DNA of 8,195 nucleotides, taken from assembly GCA_035267045.1 (NCBI GenBank), contig DATFMH010000113.1, positions 1 through 8,195 on the forward strand, written 5' to 3'. The stretch comes from DATFMH01 sp035267045 (GTDB lineage: Bacteria; Bacteroidota; Rhodothermia; Balneolales; DATFMH01). The translations under genes and the position numbers were made by a program. The notes beneath the pieces were generated by a model. The model searched no databases. It was not told the DNA's origin and saw only the letters and a program-made list of their open reading frames with translations. Positions 1-6,638 of the stretch are shown here, piece after piece (within the stretch, counting starts at the first letter, position 1; the number at the start of each line of letters is the position of its first letter).

Positions 1-74
1 AATACTTGGTATTATTCTACCCCTTTCACAAATCCGTTCAGATAAGTCTTCCCTGAAATAATAATATTATCTGC
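1..74. other. Non-coding window edge downstream of the plug-domain gene
   Basis: No gene is visible here. A 7-base inverted repeat (CAGATAA at 39-45, TTATCTG at 67-73, spacer 21) sits just past the stop codon of the plug-domain gene. It has no T-tract, so it is a poor terminator candidate. On the minus strand the plug gene's frame stays open for 20 codons past its TGA, to a TAA at 12-14; this is discussed as a finding. Confidence 0.4.
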
Positions 75-638
75 TCAATGTTTCGTCGTAATTAATATCA
101 CTCCGTTGGCTCCACGTGTTCCATAAATGGCGGCGGTTCCATCTTTAATGATATCAATTGAGGCGATATCCTGAGGATTGATCATATTCAAAGCATTACC
201 GGCGGAAACCGGCACACCGTCTATTACAAATAATGGTGGAGCCTGAAAATTTAAGCTGTTAACTCCTCTTATTAATATATCATACCCCCCCGGACTTCCC
301 GCGTCCTGTGTTACTGTCACACCGGCCACCCTGCCCATCAGGAATTCTGCAAGATTGGAATACGTTTCGTGCTGCATTGTCTTCATATTTATGGTCGATA
401 CGGCACCGGTTACTTCATCCCTCTTTTGAAAACCATACCCGACGTTCTGAAATAATGCCTGCCGAAAAGCATGTATATCTGAAGTATCAGTAATAGTGTT
501 CGTTTTTAAAGAGTGAACAGAAATATTGTTTACAGTTGTTATTGATTTGGAAACAGATTTCACGTCATTTTTTGATTGTGCGAATAGTTGACCTGAAATT
601 AATAAACAAGTGAAGAAACCGATTAATAAGGAGCGCAT
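75..638 (-). CDS. Exported stand-alone TonB receptor plug-domain protein (SusC-like plug without barrel)
   Basis: A 187-residue protein that looks like the plug of a SusC-type TonB-dependent receptor. Residues 1-20 form a Sec signal peptide with probable cleavage at LFA-Q. Residues about 21-60 are a low-complexity Ser/Thr/Asn-rich linker. Residues 66-186 carry the plug motifs in order: VGYGFQKRDEVTGAVSTI, LMGRVAGVTVTQDAGSPGG, ILIRGVNS, PLFVIDGVPV, INPQDIASIDIIKDGTAAIYG and RGANGVILITT. The chain ends there, where a full SusC would continue into several hundred residues of beta-barrel. The upstream CarboxypepD_reg-like domain is also missing. I chose the internal ATG at 636-638 because a clean GGAGG lies 6 bases upstream and it begins directly with the signal peptide; the longer start at 692 would add 18 residues that do not fit one. 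It lies 188 bases after the asparaginase gene, so operon membership is uncertain. It may be a genuine small periplasmic plug-domain protein, or the 5' remnant of a SusC gene. Its function is unknown. Confidence 0.85.
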   Translation of the reverse strand: MRSLLIGFFTCLLISGQLFAQSKNDVKSVSKSITTVNNISVHSLKTNTITDTSDIHAFRQALFQNVGYGFQKRDEVTGAVSTINMKTMQHETYSNLAEFLMGRVAGVTVTQDAGSPGGYDILIRGVNSLNFQAPPLFVIDGVPVSAGNALNMINPQDIASIDIIKDGTAAIYGTRGANGVILITTKH

Positions 639-644
639 GATAAT

Positions 645-649
645 CCTCC
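645..649 (-). promoter_or_regulatory. Strong ribosome binding site deciding the start of the plug-domain gene
   Basis: GGAGG on the minus strand lies 6 bases before the ATG at 636-638. It is the clearest Shine-Dalgarno in the window. It lies inside the longer possible reading frame starting at 692, which supports the shorter start. Confidence 0.6.
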
Positions 650-698
650 GGAAAAAGGGTGTGCAGATAAGTATCTCTCTACAGTATAACAATAAAAA

Positions 699-729
699 AG
701 CTATTAAAAATTTCCGGGACAGCTATTAA
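699..729. repeat. 9-base direct repeat AGCTATTAA, two copies
   Basis: AGCTATTAA occurs at 699-707 and at 721-729 on the plus strand, 22 bases start to start (about two helical turns). Similarity continues loosely into TTTCC and CTTCC. It lies 61-91 bases upstream of the plug gene's start codon, where a regulator could bind. The region is AT-rich, so chance is possible. Confidence 0.3.
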
Positions 730-745
730 TCTTCCTGAATCATCC

Positions 746-771
746 AAAAATCCGTTTAACTAATACACGGA
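746..771 (-). terminator. Possible intrinsic terminator after the glycan operon
   Basis: Read on the minus strand, TCCGT and ACGGA pair as a 5-bp stem. A G-A mismatch, two more A-T pairs and a 5-base loop (TTAGT) follow inside it. Five T residues come immediately after the stem. It lies 56-81 bases past the glycosylasparaginase stop codon and before the plug gene, a sensible place for the operon to end. The stem is short, so it may be weak or only partly effective. Confidence 0.4.
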
Positions 772-776
772 CATAG

Positions 777-792
777 TGTGCCTTTGTGCCTT
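777..792. repeat. Tandem 8-base duplication TGTGCCTT
   Basis: TGTGCCTT is present twice in perfect tandem (777-784 and 785-792, plus strand). It and the nearby CTTCCTGAATCATCC at 731-745 resemble, from memory, the short dispersed intergenic repeats of the CTTTGTGCCTTTGTG and AATCCTGAATCATCC types seen in many Bacteroidota genomes. That family resemblance is recollection and has not been tested. Confidence 0.4.
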
Positions 793-826
793 AAGTAAAT
801 TAATAAGACAGCACTTCTATATCGCA

Positions 827-1813
827 TCAAATCTTGTGATCGCCGGGGATTAATTTACTGCCGCTCTCATCCTGAACTGCATAATGGAATCCTTTATGGA
901 TACAATAGCCACCGTATTCACCGTACTTGTTTAACGCCAGGTACCCAACCTGAAAATTATGATAATCAGGCTGTTTCTTAACGATACGTTCAACAGCAAT
1001 TTTACATGCCTCGGTTGGATTATGTCCCTGACGCATCATCTCAACTACCGTATGGCTTCCACATGTCTTCATAACAGCTTCCCCCAAACCTGTTGATGTA
1101 GCGGCACCGACTTCATTATCGACAAACAAACCGTCTCCAATGATGGGTGAATCTCCAACGCGACCGTGCATTTTCCAGGCAACTCCACTCGTCGTACATG
1201 CACCGGAAAGATTCCCATCCCGATCAAGAGCCAACATACCAATCGTATCATGATTTTCGATATTGATAACAGGCTTATATTTTGCCGTTTTAAGCCATTT
1301 CTTCCATGCTTTTTCCGCATCAGGCGTAAGTAAATTGGTCTTTTTAAATCCCTGTTCAAGGGCAAATTGCGTGGCTCCTTCACCAACCAGCATCACATGC
1401 GGTGTTTTTTCCATTACCAACCGCGCAACTTTAACGGGATGCAGAATATGCTCAATGCACCCCACCGATCCTGCATTAGCCGTTTTACCATCCATGATAC
1501 AGGCATCCAGGGTGACATGGCCGTCGCGATCGGGGTATCCGCCCAGGCCGACCGTGTGAATATCAGGATCGGCCTCAATGAGCATCACACCATTTTGAAC
1601 GGCATCAAGTGAACTTCCGCCTTTAGATAATGTCTCCCAGGCCCGGGCATTGGCTTTTATTCCGAAATTCCAGGTGGAAACCACTACCGGTTTATTTACC
1701 GCTCCAGATTCTTCATATTCCCCATCTTTCGCAAAAGATTTGGCGAAGGGAAATAGGCCGCTCATTAGAGCTGAACCGGCCGCCATCTTCAAAAATTTTT
1801 TCCGACTATACAT
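827..1813 (-). CDS. Glycosylasparaginase, N4-(beta-N-acetylglucosaminyl)-L-asparaginase (Ntn hydrolase)
   Basis: Splits the amide bond between GlcNAc and asparagine in glycoasparagines, releasing aspartate and the glycosylamine. Family members generally need a free amino and carboxyl group on the Asn, so this would be a late step after proteolysis. The 328-residue precursor shows the autoproteolytic HDTIG site: cleavage between Asp189 and Thr190 would make Thr190 the N-terminal nucleophile of the small subunit. The substrate pocket follows: GACTTSG (204-210), HGRVGD with Arg218 and Asp221, and the TSTG loop with Thr241-Gly242. The spacing of these residues matches the Elizabethkingia (Flavobacterium) meningosepticum enzyme as I recall it. 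Trp48 probably corresponds to the family's substrate-contacting Trp. The N-terminus has SRKKFLK followed by a hydrophobic stretch ending SFA, a Tat-like signal with RK in place of RR, so the enzyme is probably exported. The start is supported by GGAAGGA about 6 bases upstream. It lies 38 bases after the GH47 gene. Very confident of family. Confidence 0.95.
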   Translation of the reverse strand: MYSRKKFLKMAAGSALMSGLFPFAKSFAKDGEYEESGAVNKPVVVSTWNFGIKANARAWETLSKGGSSLDAVQNGVMLIEADPDIHTVGLGGYPDRDGHVTLDACIMDGKTANAGSVGCIEHILHPVKVARLVMEKTPHVMLVGEGATQFALEQGFKKTNLLTPDAEKAWKKWLKTAKYKPVINIENHDTIGMLALDRDGNLSGACTTSGVAWKMHGRVGDSPIIGDGLFVDNEVGAATSTGLGEAVMKTCGSHTVVEMMRQGHNPTEACKIAVERIVKKQPDYHNFQVGYLALNKYGEYGGYCIHKGFHYAVQDESGSKLIPGDHKI

Positions 1814-1851
1814 ATTCTATCCTTCCCATATCATTGTTGAATAAAGGCCCG

Positions 1852-3252
1852 TCAATCCCATGTGTTATGTATAGGATGAGCTTCCGTATTAAAAATAACG
1901 TTGTTGAAATCCAATGTCTTTTCAGGTGCAAAAATCAGGTAAGCATATTTTAGAGTTTCTGCCAGGAAAAAACTCTCCATATCATCGGCTTGTTTTTTTG
2001 TCGTAACATCCTTCAAGTTGGTAAAACCATTCGGGGTTCTGCAGTATTTCACAATGCTGTTGAACATGACTTTTGCCCGATACAAGTACTTTTCATTATG
2101 AGTGTAATGATACAGGTAATAAGCCGATTCCATATTTTCCGGGCGTAATACATAATATTTGGATACCGCATCCATGGTCATATAATTTATCTGCTCCGGT
2201 TCAATACCGTATCGCGTCCACATTTTAAAACATGATGAATCCAGTTCTTTGGCCTGTTTCAGGTGCCCGCCCAACGCCAATACAGCGGGGAAATAAGCAT
2301 CGAGGGCCCCAAATTCCGTTTTTGTCCGCTTACCGGTATCCATATTAACATGGCCATACCATAAACCCGTTCTGACTGAGTCTGCTACATATTTATTAAT
2401 GGCTTTGATACTGTTTTCCCACATAACCTTACATTCCTGATCATGGAACAATTTCCACGATTTGAGCAGGTATTCATAATATGAATCGATACCACCACTC
2501 ACGTGACTATCTTTATTCACCCATTCTCCGGTCTGAATATTAATAGTCGTACCTACTAACCCGATTTTGGATCGATGGTCATACACCGTGACCAGGGCCT
2601 TTTTTGCCTTTTGATAATAAACAGGATTCCCCGTCAGTTTGCTCAGCGTTCCAAACTCTATGAGTAAAGTACCTATCTCTGCCGTACTGTTCACATCCCC
2701 TTTAACCTGACCTGTTTTGAGATTTATATATTCATAAGGCATTCCGGTTTTACTATTGAATACCGGTAATAACCGTTGCCCCAGATTATCGGCTAACTTC
2801 AGGAATCGTTTATCTCCGTCCAGCTGGTATGATGAAAGTAATCCTCCCAAAAACCGTATCGTCGTTTCAAAAGTGGAAACATAATAATCCTTATTGAATG
2901 AAAGATGATTCAGGATCAGTTTTTTATCTTCCCTGGCCTGCTTTTTTAAACCCATTAATTCCATGGTATCAAAGGCATCAACGGGAGTCATATAAAGTGA
3001 TGACGAGTACCAGTCGCGATAACTCTTACTAAGGGGTTTTAACTCATCGTGTCCCCAGGCATATTTCTTGTACCCATTCCAGGCATGGATAAAAGCGGCT
3101 TTTACCTTTCGAGCCATAGCTGCTTTATGAATATTCAGGGTATCTGGCTGATTGTTGAAACCTGTGTTTCTGGCCATTACCTGATTACAGTACGTACCAG
3201 ATGAAAGTACTATCGTTATTATTACTAAGCCTTTAGAGAGATATTTATTCAT
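1852..3252 (-). CDS. GH47 alpha-1,2-mannosidase (class I mannosidase)
   Basis: An exported 466-residue glycoside hydrolase of family 47, inverting Ca2+-dependent enzymes that trim alpha-1,2-linked mannose from high-mannose N-glycans. The family hallmarks run in order: AWGHDELKPLS (65-75), the segment with SLYMTPVDAFDTMELMGL (85-102), FETTIRFLGGLLSSY (128-142), AEIGTLLIEFGTLSKLTGNP (191-210), SGGIDSYYEYLLKSW (252-266), LRPENMES (369-376) and FNTEAHP (454-460). By analogy with yeast Mns1 the catalytic carboxylates are Glu129, Asp256 and Glu372, and Thr456 is the calcium ligand; all are present, so the enzyme should be active. The N-terminus is a Sec signal peptide, probably cleaved after VMA near residue 27. 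Cys22 lies in an SGTYC context, which is not a good lipobox. Most known GH47 proteins are eukaryotic ER/Golgi or fungal secreted enzymes; bacterial members are fewer. It follows the GH92 gene after 23 bases and precedes the asparaginase by 38, with no promoter evident between them. Confidence 0.93.
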   Translation of the reverse strand: MNKYLSKGLVIITIVLSSGTYCNQVMARNTGFNNQPDTLNIHKAAMARKVKAAFIHAWNGYKKYAWGHDELKPLSKSYRDWYSSSLYMTPVDAFDTMELMGLKKQAREDKKLILNHLSFNKDYYVSTFETTIRFLGGLLSSYQLDGDKRFLKLADNLGQRLLPVFNSKTGMPYEYINLKTGQVKGDVNSTAEIGTLLIEFGTLSKLTGNPVYYQKAKKALVTVYDHRSKIGLVGTTINIQTGEWVNKDSHVSGGIDSYYEYLLKSWKLFHDQECKVMWENSIKAINKYVADSVRTGLWYGHVNMDTGKRTKTEFGALDAYFPAVLALGGHLKQAKELDSSCFKMWTRYGIEPEQINYMTMDAVSKYYVLRPENMESAYYLYHYTHNEKYLYRAKVMFNSIVKYCRTPNGFTNLKDVTTKKQADDMESFFLAETLKYAYLIFAPEKTLDFNNVIFNTEAHPIHNTWD

Positions 3253-3275
3253 TATTATGCTAACTGTTTAATTTG

Positions 3276-5597
3276 TTATGGCCGGCTTTTTCTGACGCTT
3301 CCCCATTTCTTATTCGGTTTGTCCCCCATATTTAAAATCAACGTACCACCCATCATGATATCCGCGTAGTTTATATAATTCTTATCGTATGGATCTCCAT
3401 TAAGGGTAGCTGATTGTATGTATTTATTTTGTAGAGAATTATTCCTGGCAATAAGTGTAAAATACTGCCCTCCACTTACTTTAATACTTAATTTATCAAA
3501 TAGCGGGCTGCCGATAATAAATTTTCCGCTGGCCGGATTAACAGGGTAGAAACCAATAGCACTAAAAACATACCATGCCGACATCTGTCCACAGTCTTCG
3601 TTACCCGGCAAACCATTATTGGCATTCTTATATAGATTGGTCGTTATCTTACGAACAATGGCTTGTGTTTTCCAGGGAGCACCCGCATAATTATACATAT
3701 ATGGTGTCTGCATGTCCGGTTCATTCCCCTGCACATATTGGCCAATCATTCCGCTCATGTCTGCAATATCGCCATGTGACTGCGATTTCATAGTAAAAAA
3801 TTTATCCAGGCGATTTATAAATGCCTGATCTCCACCCATCATCTGAATCAGATTTGACACATCCTGGGGTACGTACCAATTATATTGCCATGCATTGGCC
3901 TCTGTATAATCACGTTTTTTGAAATCGGTTGGAGAAGCCAGAGGATCGAAAGGTGTCTCCCATTTGCCACTGGCTAATTTTGGGCGCATGAATTTGGTAG
4001 CAGGATCAAACAGGTTTTTATAGAAATTCGCCCGTTGCATATACATCTGATAATCTTTTTTCTTTTCCAAAGCTTTGGCCATCTGTGCGATACACCAATC
4101 ATCGTAAGCATATTCTAAGGATTTTGACACAGATTCGGAAAATTTATCAGAGGGAACATATCCAATTTTATTGAATTCCTGAACCTCTTTATTCTCCTCT
4201 TCGGCGCTCTTTTTCATAGCTTTATAAGCTTCATCAACATCATAATTCCTGAACCCTTTCAAATAGGCGTCGGCAATAACAGGAATAGCATGATAACCGA
4301 TCATGGTATTTGTTTCGTTACCCACAAGGGGCCATATGGGCAGCAATCCGTGTTGCCGGTAAAAAGCCAGGAATGAGCGGACCATATCATTAATGCGCTC
4401 GGGCTCTATAATAGTAAAAAGCGGATCTTCGGCACGATAGGTATCCCATAAAGAAAAAGTGGTATAGTTAATAAAATTATTATTTGAATGAATCTTACCA
4501 TCCGAGCCCTGGTACTTTCTATCAACATCACTAAATATCGTAGGTGCCAGCATACTGTGATACAATGCAGTATAAAATTTGACAATCGAGGACGTATCTG
4601 TAGAAGAAACATGTATTTTCCTTAACTGATTCTCCCATAATTTAGAGGCTTTTTTGCGAACACCCTCAAAATCCCAATTTGAAATATCTGTATTTAAATT
4701 TTCTTCAGCTCCTTTAATATTGACAGCCGAAATACCTACTTTTTCAAGTACTGTACTATTTTCCGGCTTAAAACTGAAGAGCGCTTTAACACTATCTCCG
4801 CGCACTTCTTTCTGTCCTTCTACAAGATGGTTCGTCTTCATCGTGGCAAAATGGGCAAATGGTTGTGAAAAACGAGCTACAAAATAGACACGCTGATCTT
4901 TGGCCCAACCGGAAGATTTTCGATAACCTTCAACGGTATGATCGTTAACTACTTTTATATACGTATCCGTAGGATGATCCCAGTTTATAGCGAAACCAAG
5001 ATTAAGCGACACGGCAGCATTTCCTTTTTCAGGGAATGTGTATCTGTAAAACCCGGCTCTTTTTGTAGCCGATAATTCCACTTTAATTTTATTGTTCAGG
5101 ATTACCGAATAATAACCGGGTACAGCATGCTCATTTTTATGTGAAAATCCGGTACTTACATCCCATTTTTTGATCTCTTTTCCCCGCCATTTGTCAATGG
5201 TCATAGTTGTAGGCATAAATGAGATATCACACAAATCTCCTATCCCGGTACCACTCAGATGAGTCATACTAAAACCGGTTATTTTGTTGGATGCATAATT
5301 ATAACCGGAGCAATAATCCCACCCTGAATTACCATTATCAGGACTCAACTGAACCATCCCGAATGGAATAGTAGCGCCCGGATAAACATGTCCGTGTCCA
5401 CCGGTACCAATAAAGGGATTCACATACGAAGTTAATTTAGCTGACTGCTTATTTGTATTATTACTATGAGAGCAACTCTGAAGGATAAGGCTGCCGGCAA
5501 GAAGCAATGAAATACTCAATACATATTTACATCTACATCCTTTTAATACCATATATAATTTCCCCGGAAGAAGAGCTTTTCTGGTTGAACTCTTCAT
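3276..5597 (-). CDS. GH92 alpha-mannosidase, lipoprotein
   Basis: Family GH92 enzymes are inverting, Ca2+-dependent exo-alpha-mannosidases of two domains (N-terminal beta-sandwich, C-terminal alpha/alpha barrel). The 773 residues (longest start) have near-normal family length. Hallmarks: YVNPFIGTGGHGHVYPGATI with PFGMVQLSPD (58-87), FSMTHLSGTGIGD (109-121), FSLWDTYRAEDPL (381-393), YTEANAWQYNWYVPQD (564-579, Glu566 the likely acid), GNEPDMQTPYMYNYAGAPW (624-642) and GNEDCGQMSAWYVFSAIGFYP (665-685, including the probable base region). A hydrophobic stretch ends in LQSC (Cys42), a type II lipobox, so the enzyme is probably anchored to a membrane. The start is ambiguous. The ATG at 5595-5597 is 4 bases from the ROK stop but has no clear ribosome site. 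An internal ATG at 5550-5552 has GGGGAAA 6 bases upstream and gives a more usual 26-residue lipoprotein signal, so I think it at least as likely. Linkage specificity cannot be fixed by eye. GH47 already covers alpha-1,2 bonds, so alpha-1,3 or another linkage is a reasonable guess. Confidence 0.95.
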   Translation of the reverse strand: MKSSTRKALLPGKLYMVLKGCRCKYVLSISLLLAGSLILQSCSHSNNTNKQSAKLTSYVNPFIGTGGHGHVYPGATIPFGMVQLSPDNGNSGWDYCSGYNYASNKITGFSMTHLSGTGIGDLCDISFMPTTMTIDKWRGKEIKKWDVSTGFSHKNEHAVPGYYSVILNNKIKVELSATKRAGFYRYTFPEKGNAAVSLNLGFAINWDHPTDTYIKVVNDHTVEGYRKSSGWAKDQRVYFVARFSQPFAHFATMKTNHLVEGQKEVRGDSVKALFSFKPENSTVLEKVGISAVNIKGAEENLNTDISNWDFEGVRKKASKLWENQLRKIHVSSTDTSSIVKFYTALYHSMLAPTIFSDVDRKYQGSDGKIHSNNNFINYTTFSLWDTYRAEDPLFTIIEPERINDMVRSFLAFYRQHGLLPIWPLVGNETNTMIGYHAIPVIADAYLKGFRNYDVDEAYKAMKKSAEEENKEVQEFNKIGYVPSDKFSESVSKSLEYAYDDWCIAQMAKALEKKKDYQMYMQRANFYKNLFDPATKFMRPKLASGKWETPFDPLASPTDFKKRDYTEANAWQYNWYVPQDVSNLIQMMGGDQAFINRLDKFFTMKSQSHGDIADMSGMIGQYVQGNEPDMQTPYMYNYAGAPWKTQAIVRKITTNLYKNANNGLPGNEDCGQMSAWYVFSAIGFYPVNPASGKFIIGSPLFDKLSIKVSGGQYFTLIARNNSLQNKYIQSATLNGDPYDKNYINYADIMMGGTLILNMGDKPNKKWGSVRKSRP

Positions 5598-5601
5598 CTG
5601 A

Positions 5602-6585
5602 TCAAAGTTTTATTTTTGTTTTCGATACCTTATCCAATTCTTTCCATACCAATGCAGATGCACCAAGTACAGCTGCGTTATCATTCTGTAACTCTGACGG
5701 AAGAAGTTTCACTTTATCTTTGAAAATATTCAGCATATTCTCTTCCATATTCCGCTTTGTCGGCTCAAAAATATAATCGCCGGAAAGAGCTAATCCACCA
5801 AACAGGAATATGGCTTCAGGGCTTGTTATGGCTACCGCATCAGCGAGCTTTTGGCCCAGCACCCTTCCCGTATATTCAAATGCTTCAAGAGCAACCCTGT
5901 CGCCTCTTTCGGCAGCCTCTGTAATCATTTTAGCAGACAGATTATCAAAACTAACACCTCTTAATTCACTGGGTTCGGTAATATCGGCCAAAAATTTATA
6001 CACGGTTCTTTTAATCCCTGTTGCCGAGGCATAAGTCTCCAAACATCCCCGGCGGCCACAGCCACATATCCTGCCATAAGGATTGACAACCGTATGCCCG
6101 AGCTCACCGGCAAAACCGTCATTGCCATATACCAGTTGGCCGTTGACTACAAAACCACTACCTAAACCTGTTCCAAGAGTTATTTCAATAAAATCCTTCA
6201 TTTTACGCGCACCACCATACATCATTTCACCTATGGCAGCAGCATTGGCATCATTGGTCAGGACGGTCGGTACGTCCCAGAATTGTTTAAATTCATCAAC
6301 AAAATGAATGATACCTTTCCATCTAAGGTTAGGTGCATGCTCAACAGTCCCTTTATAAAAATTCCCATTAGGTGCCCCTACGCCTACGCCTACAACAGAA
6401 TATTTATCCCCCAACCTCTCCTGCAGGGAACTTATTCCTTCATATAAATCTTTAAAATATAATTTAATATCTTCGTGCGTCTGTGTAGATACTTTCCCGG
6501 TTGAAACAATATTTCCCTCACGGTCTACGAACCCAAACTGGGTATTTGTTCCACCTATATCAATTCCAATTGCTAATTCTTTCAT
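5602..6585 (-). CDS. ROK-family sugar kinase (gluco-/manno-/N-acetylhexosamine kinase)
   Basis: A cytoplasmic kinase of 327 residues with no signal peptide, which phosphorylates a free hexose using ATP. Visible motifs: DIGGTN phosphate-binding loop (9-14), VGVGAPN (68-73), TNDANAAAIGE with catalytic Asp112, ITLGTGLGSG (135-144), ELGH (161-164) whose Glu and His contact sugar and zinc, and CGCGRRGCLETYAS with the zinc cysteines 174, 176 and 181. LFGGLALSG (near 255-263) is the usual C-terminal nucleotide-side motif. There is no N-terminal helix-turn-helix, so it is a kinase and not a ROK repressor. ROK kinases for glucose, mannose, fructose, GlcNAc and ManNAc look alike at this level. The neighbouring mannosidases favour mannose and the glycosylasparaginase makes GlcNAc possible; both are inference. 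It starts 53 bases after the GH125 gene, and its stop is 4 bases before the GH92 start, suggesting translational coupling if that upstream start is used. Confidence 0.92.
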   Translation of the reverse strand: MKELAIGIDIGGTNTQFGFVDREGNIVSTGKVSTQTHEDIKLYFKDLYEGISSLQERLGDKYSVVGVGVGAPNGNFYKGTVEHAPNLRWKGIIHFVDEFKQFWDVPTVLTNDANAAAIGEMMYGGARKMKDFIEITLGTGLGSGFVVNGQLVYGNDGFAGELGHTVVNPYGRICGCGRRGCLETYASATGIKRTVYKFLADITEPSELRGVSFDNLSAKMITEAAERGDRVALEAFEYTGRVLGQKLADAVAITSPEAIFLFGGLALSGDYIFEPTKRNMEENMLNIFKDKVKLLPSELQNDNAAVLGASALVWKELDKVSKTKIKL

Positions 6586-6638
6586 TTTTACATAATCATT
6601 TTTTAGTTACAGCTCCGACTGACCTCTTTAAAGCGTTT

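Noticed and set aside
39..73. 7-base inverted repeat as a terminator for the plug-domain gene
   Set aside because: The loop is 21 bases, the stem is AT-rich and no T-tract follows on the minus strand.
639..692. Longer start for the plug-domain gene at 690-692
   Set aside because: It would put 18 residues including two cysteines and an Arg pair before the signal peptide, and the strong GGAGG lies within this stretch, right for the ATG at 636-638.
1069..1386. Minus-strand open frame in another register inside the glycosylasparaginase gene
   Set aside because: The overlapping frame holds the whole Ntn-hydrolase active site; this one is a frame shadow with no motif.
5507..5776. Plus-strand open frame across the GH92-ROK junction
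   Set aside because: It is antisense to the ends of two well-supported genes and reads as low-complexity hydrophobic sequence without a plausible ribosome site.
5602..6585. Possibility that the ROK protein is a transcriptional repressor (NagC/Mlc type)
   Set aside because: It starts directly with the ATP-binding DIGGTN and has no helix-turn-helix domain before it.
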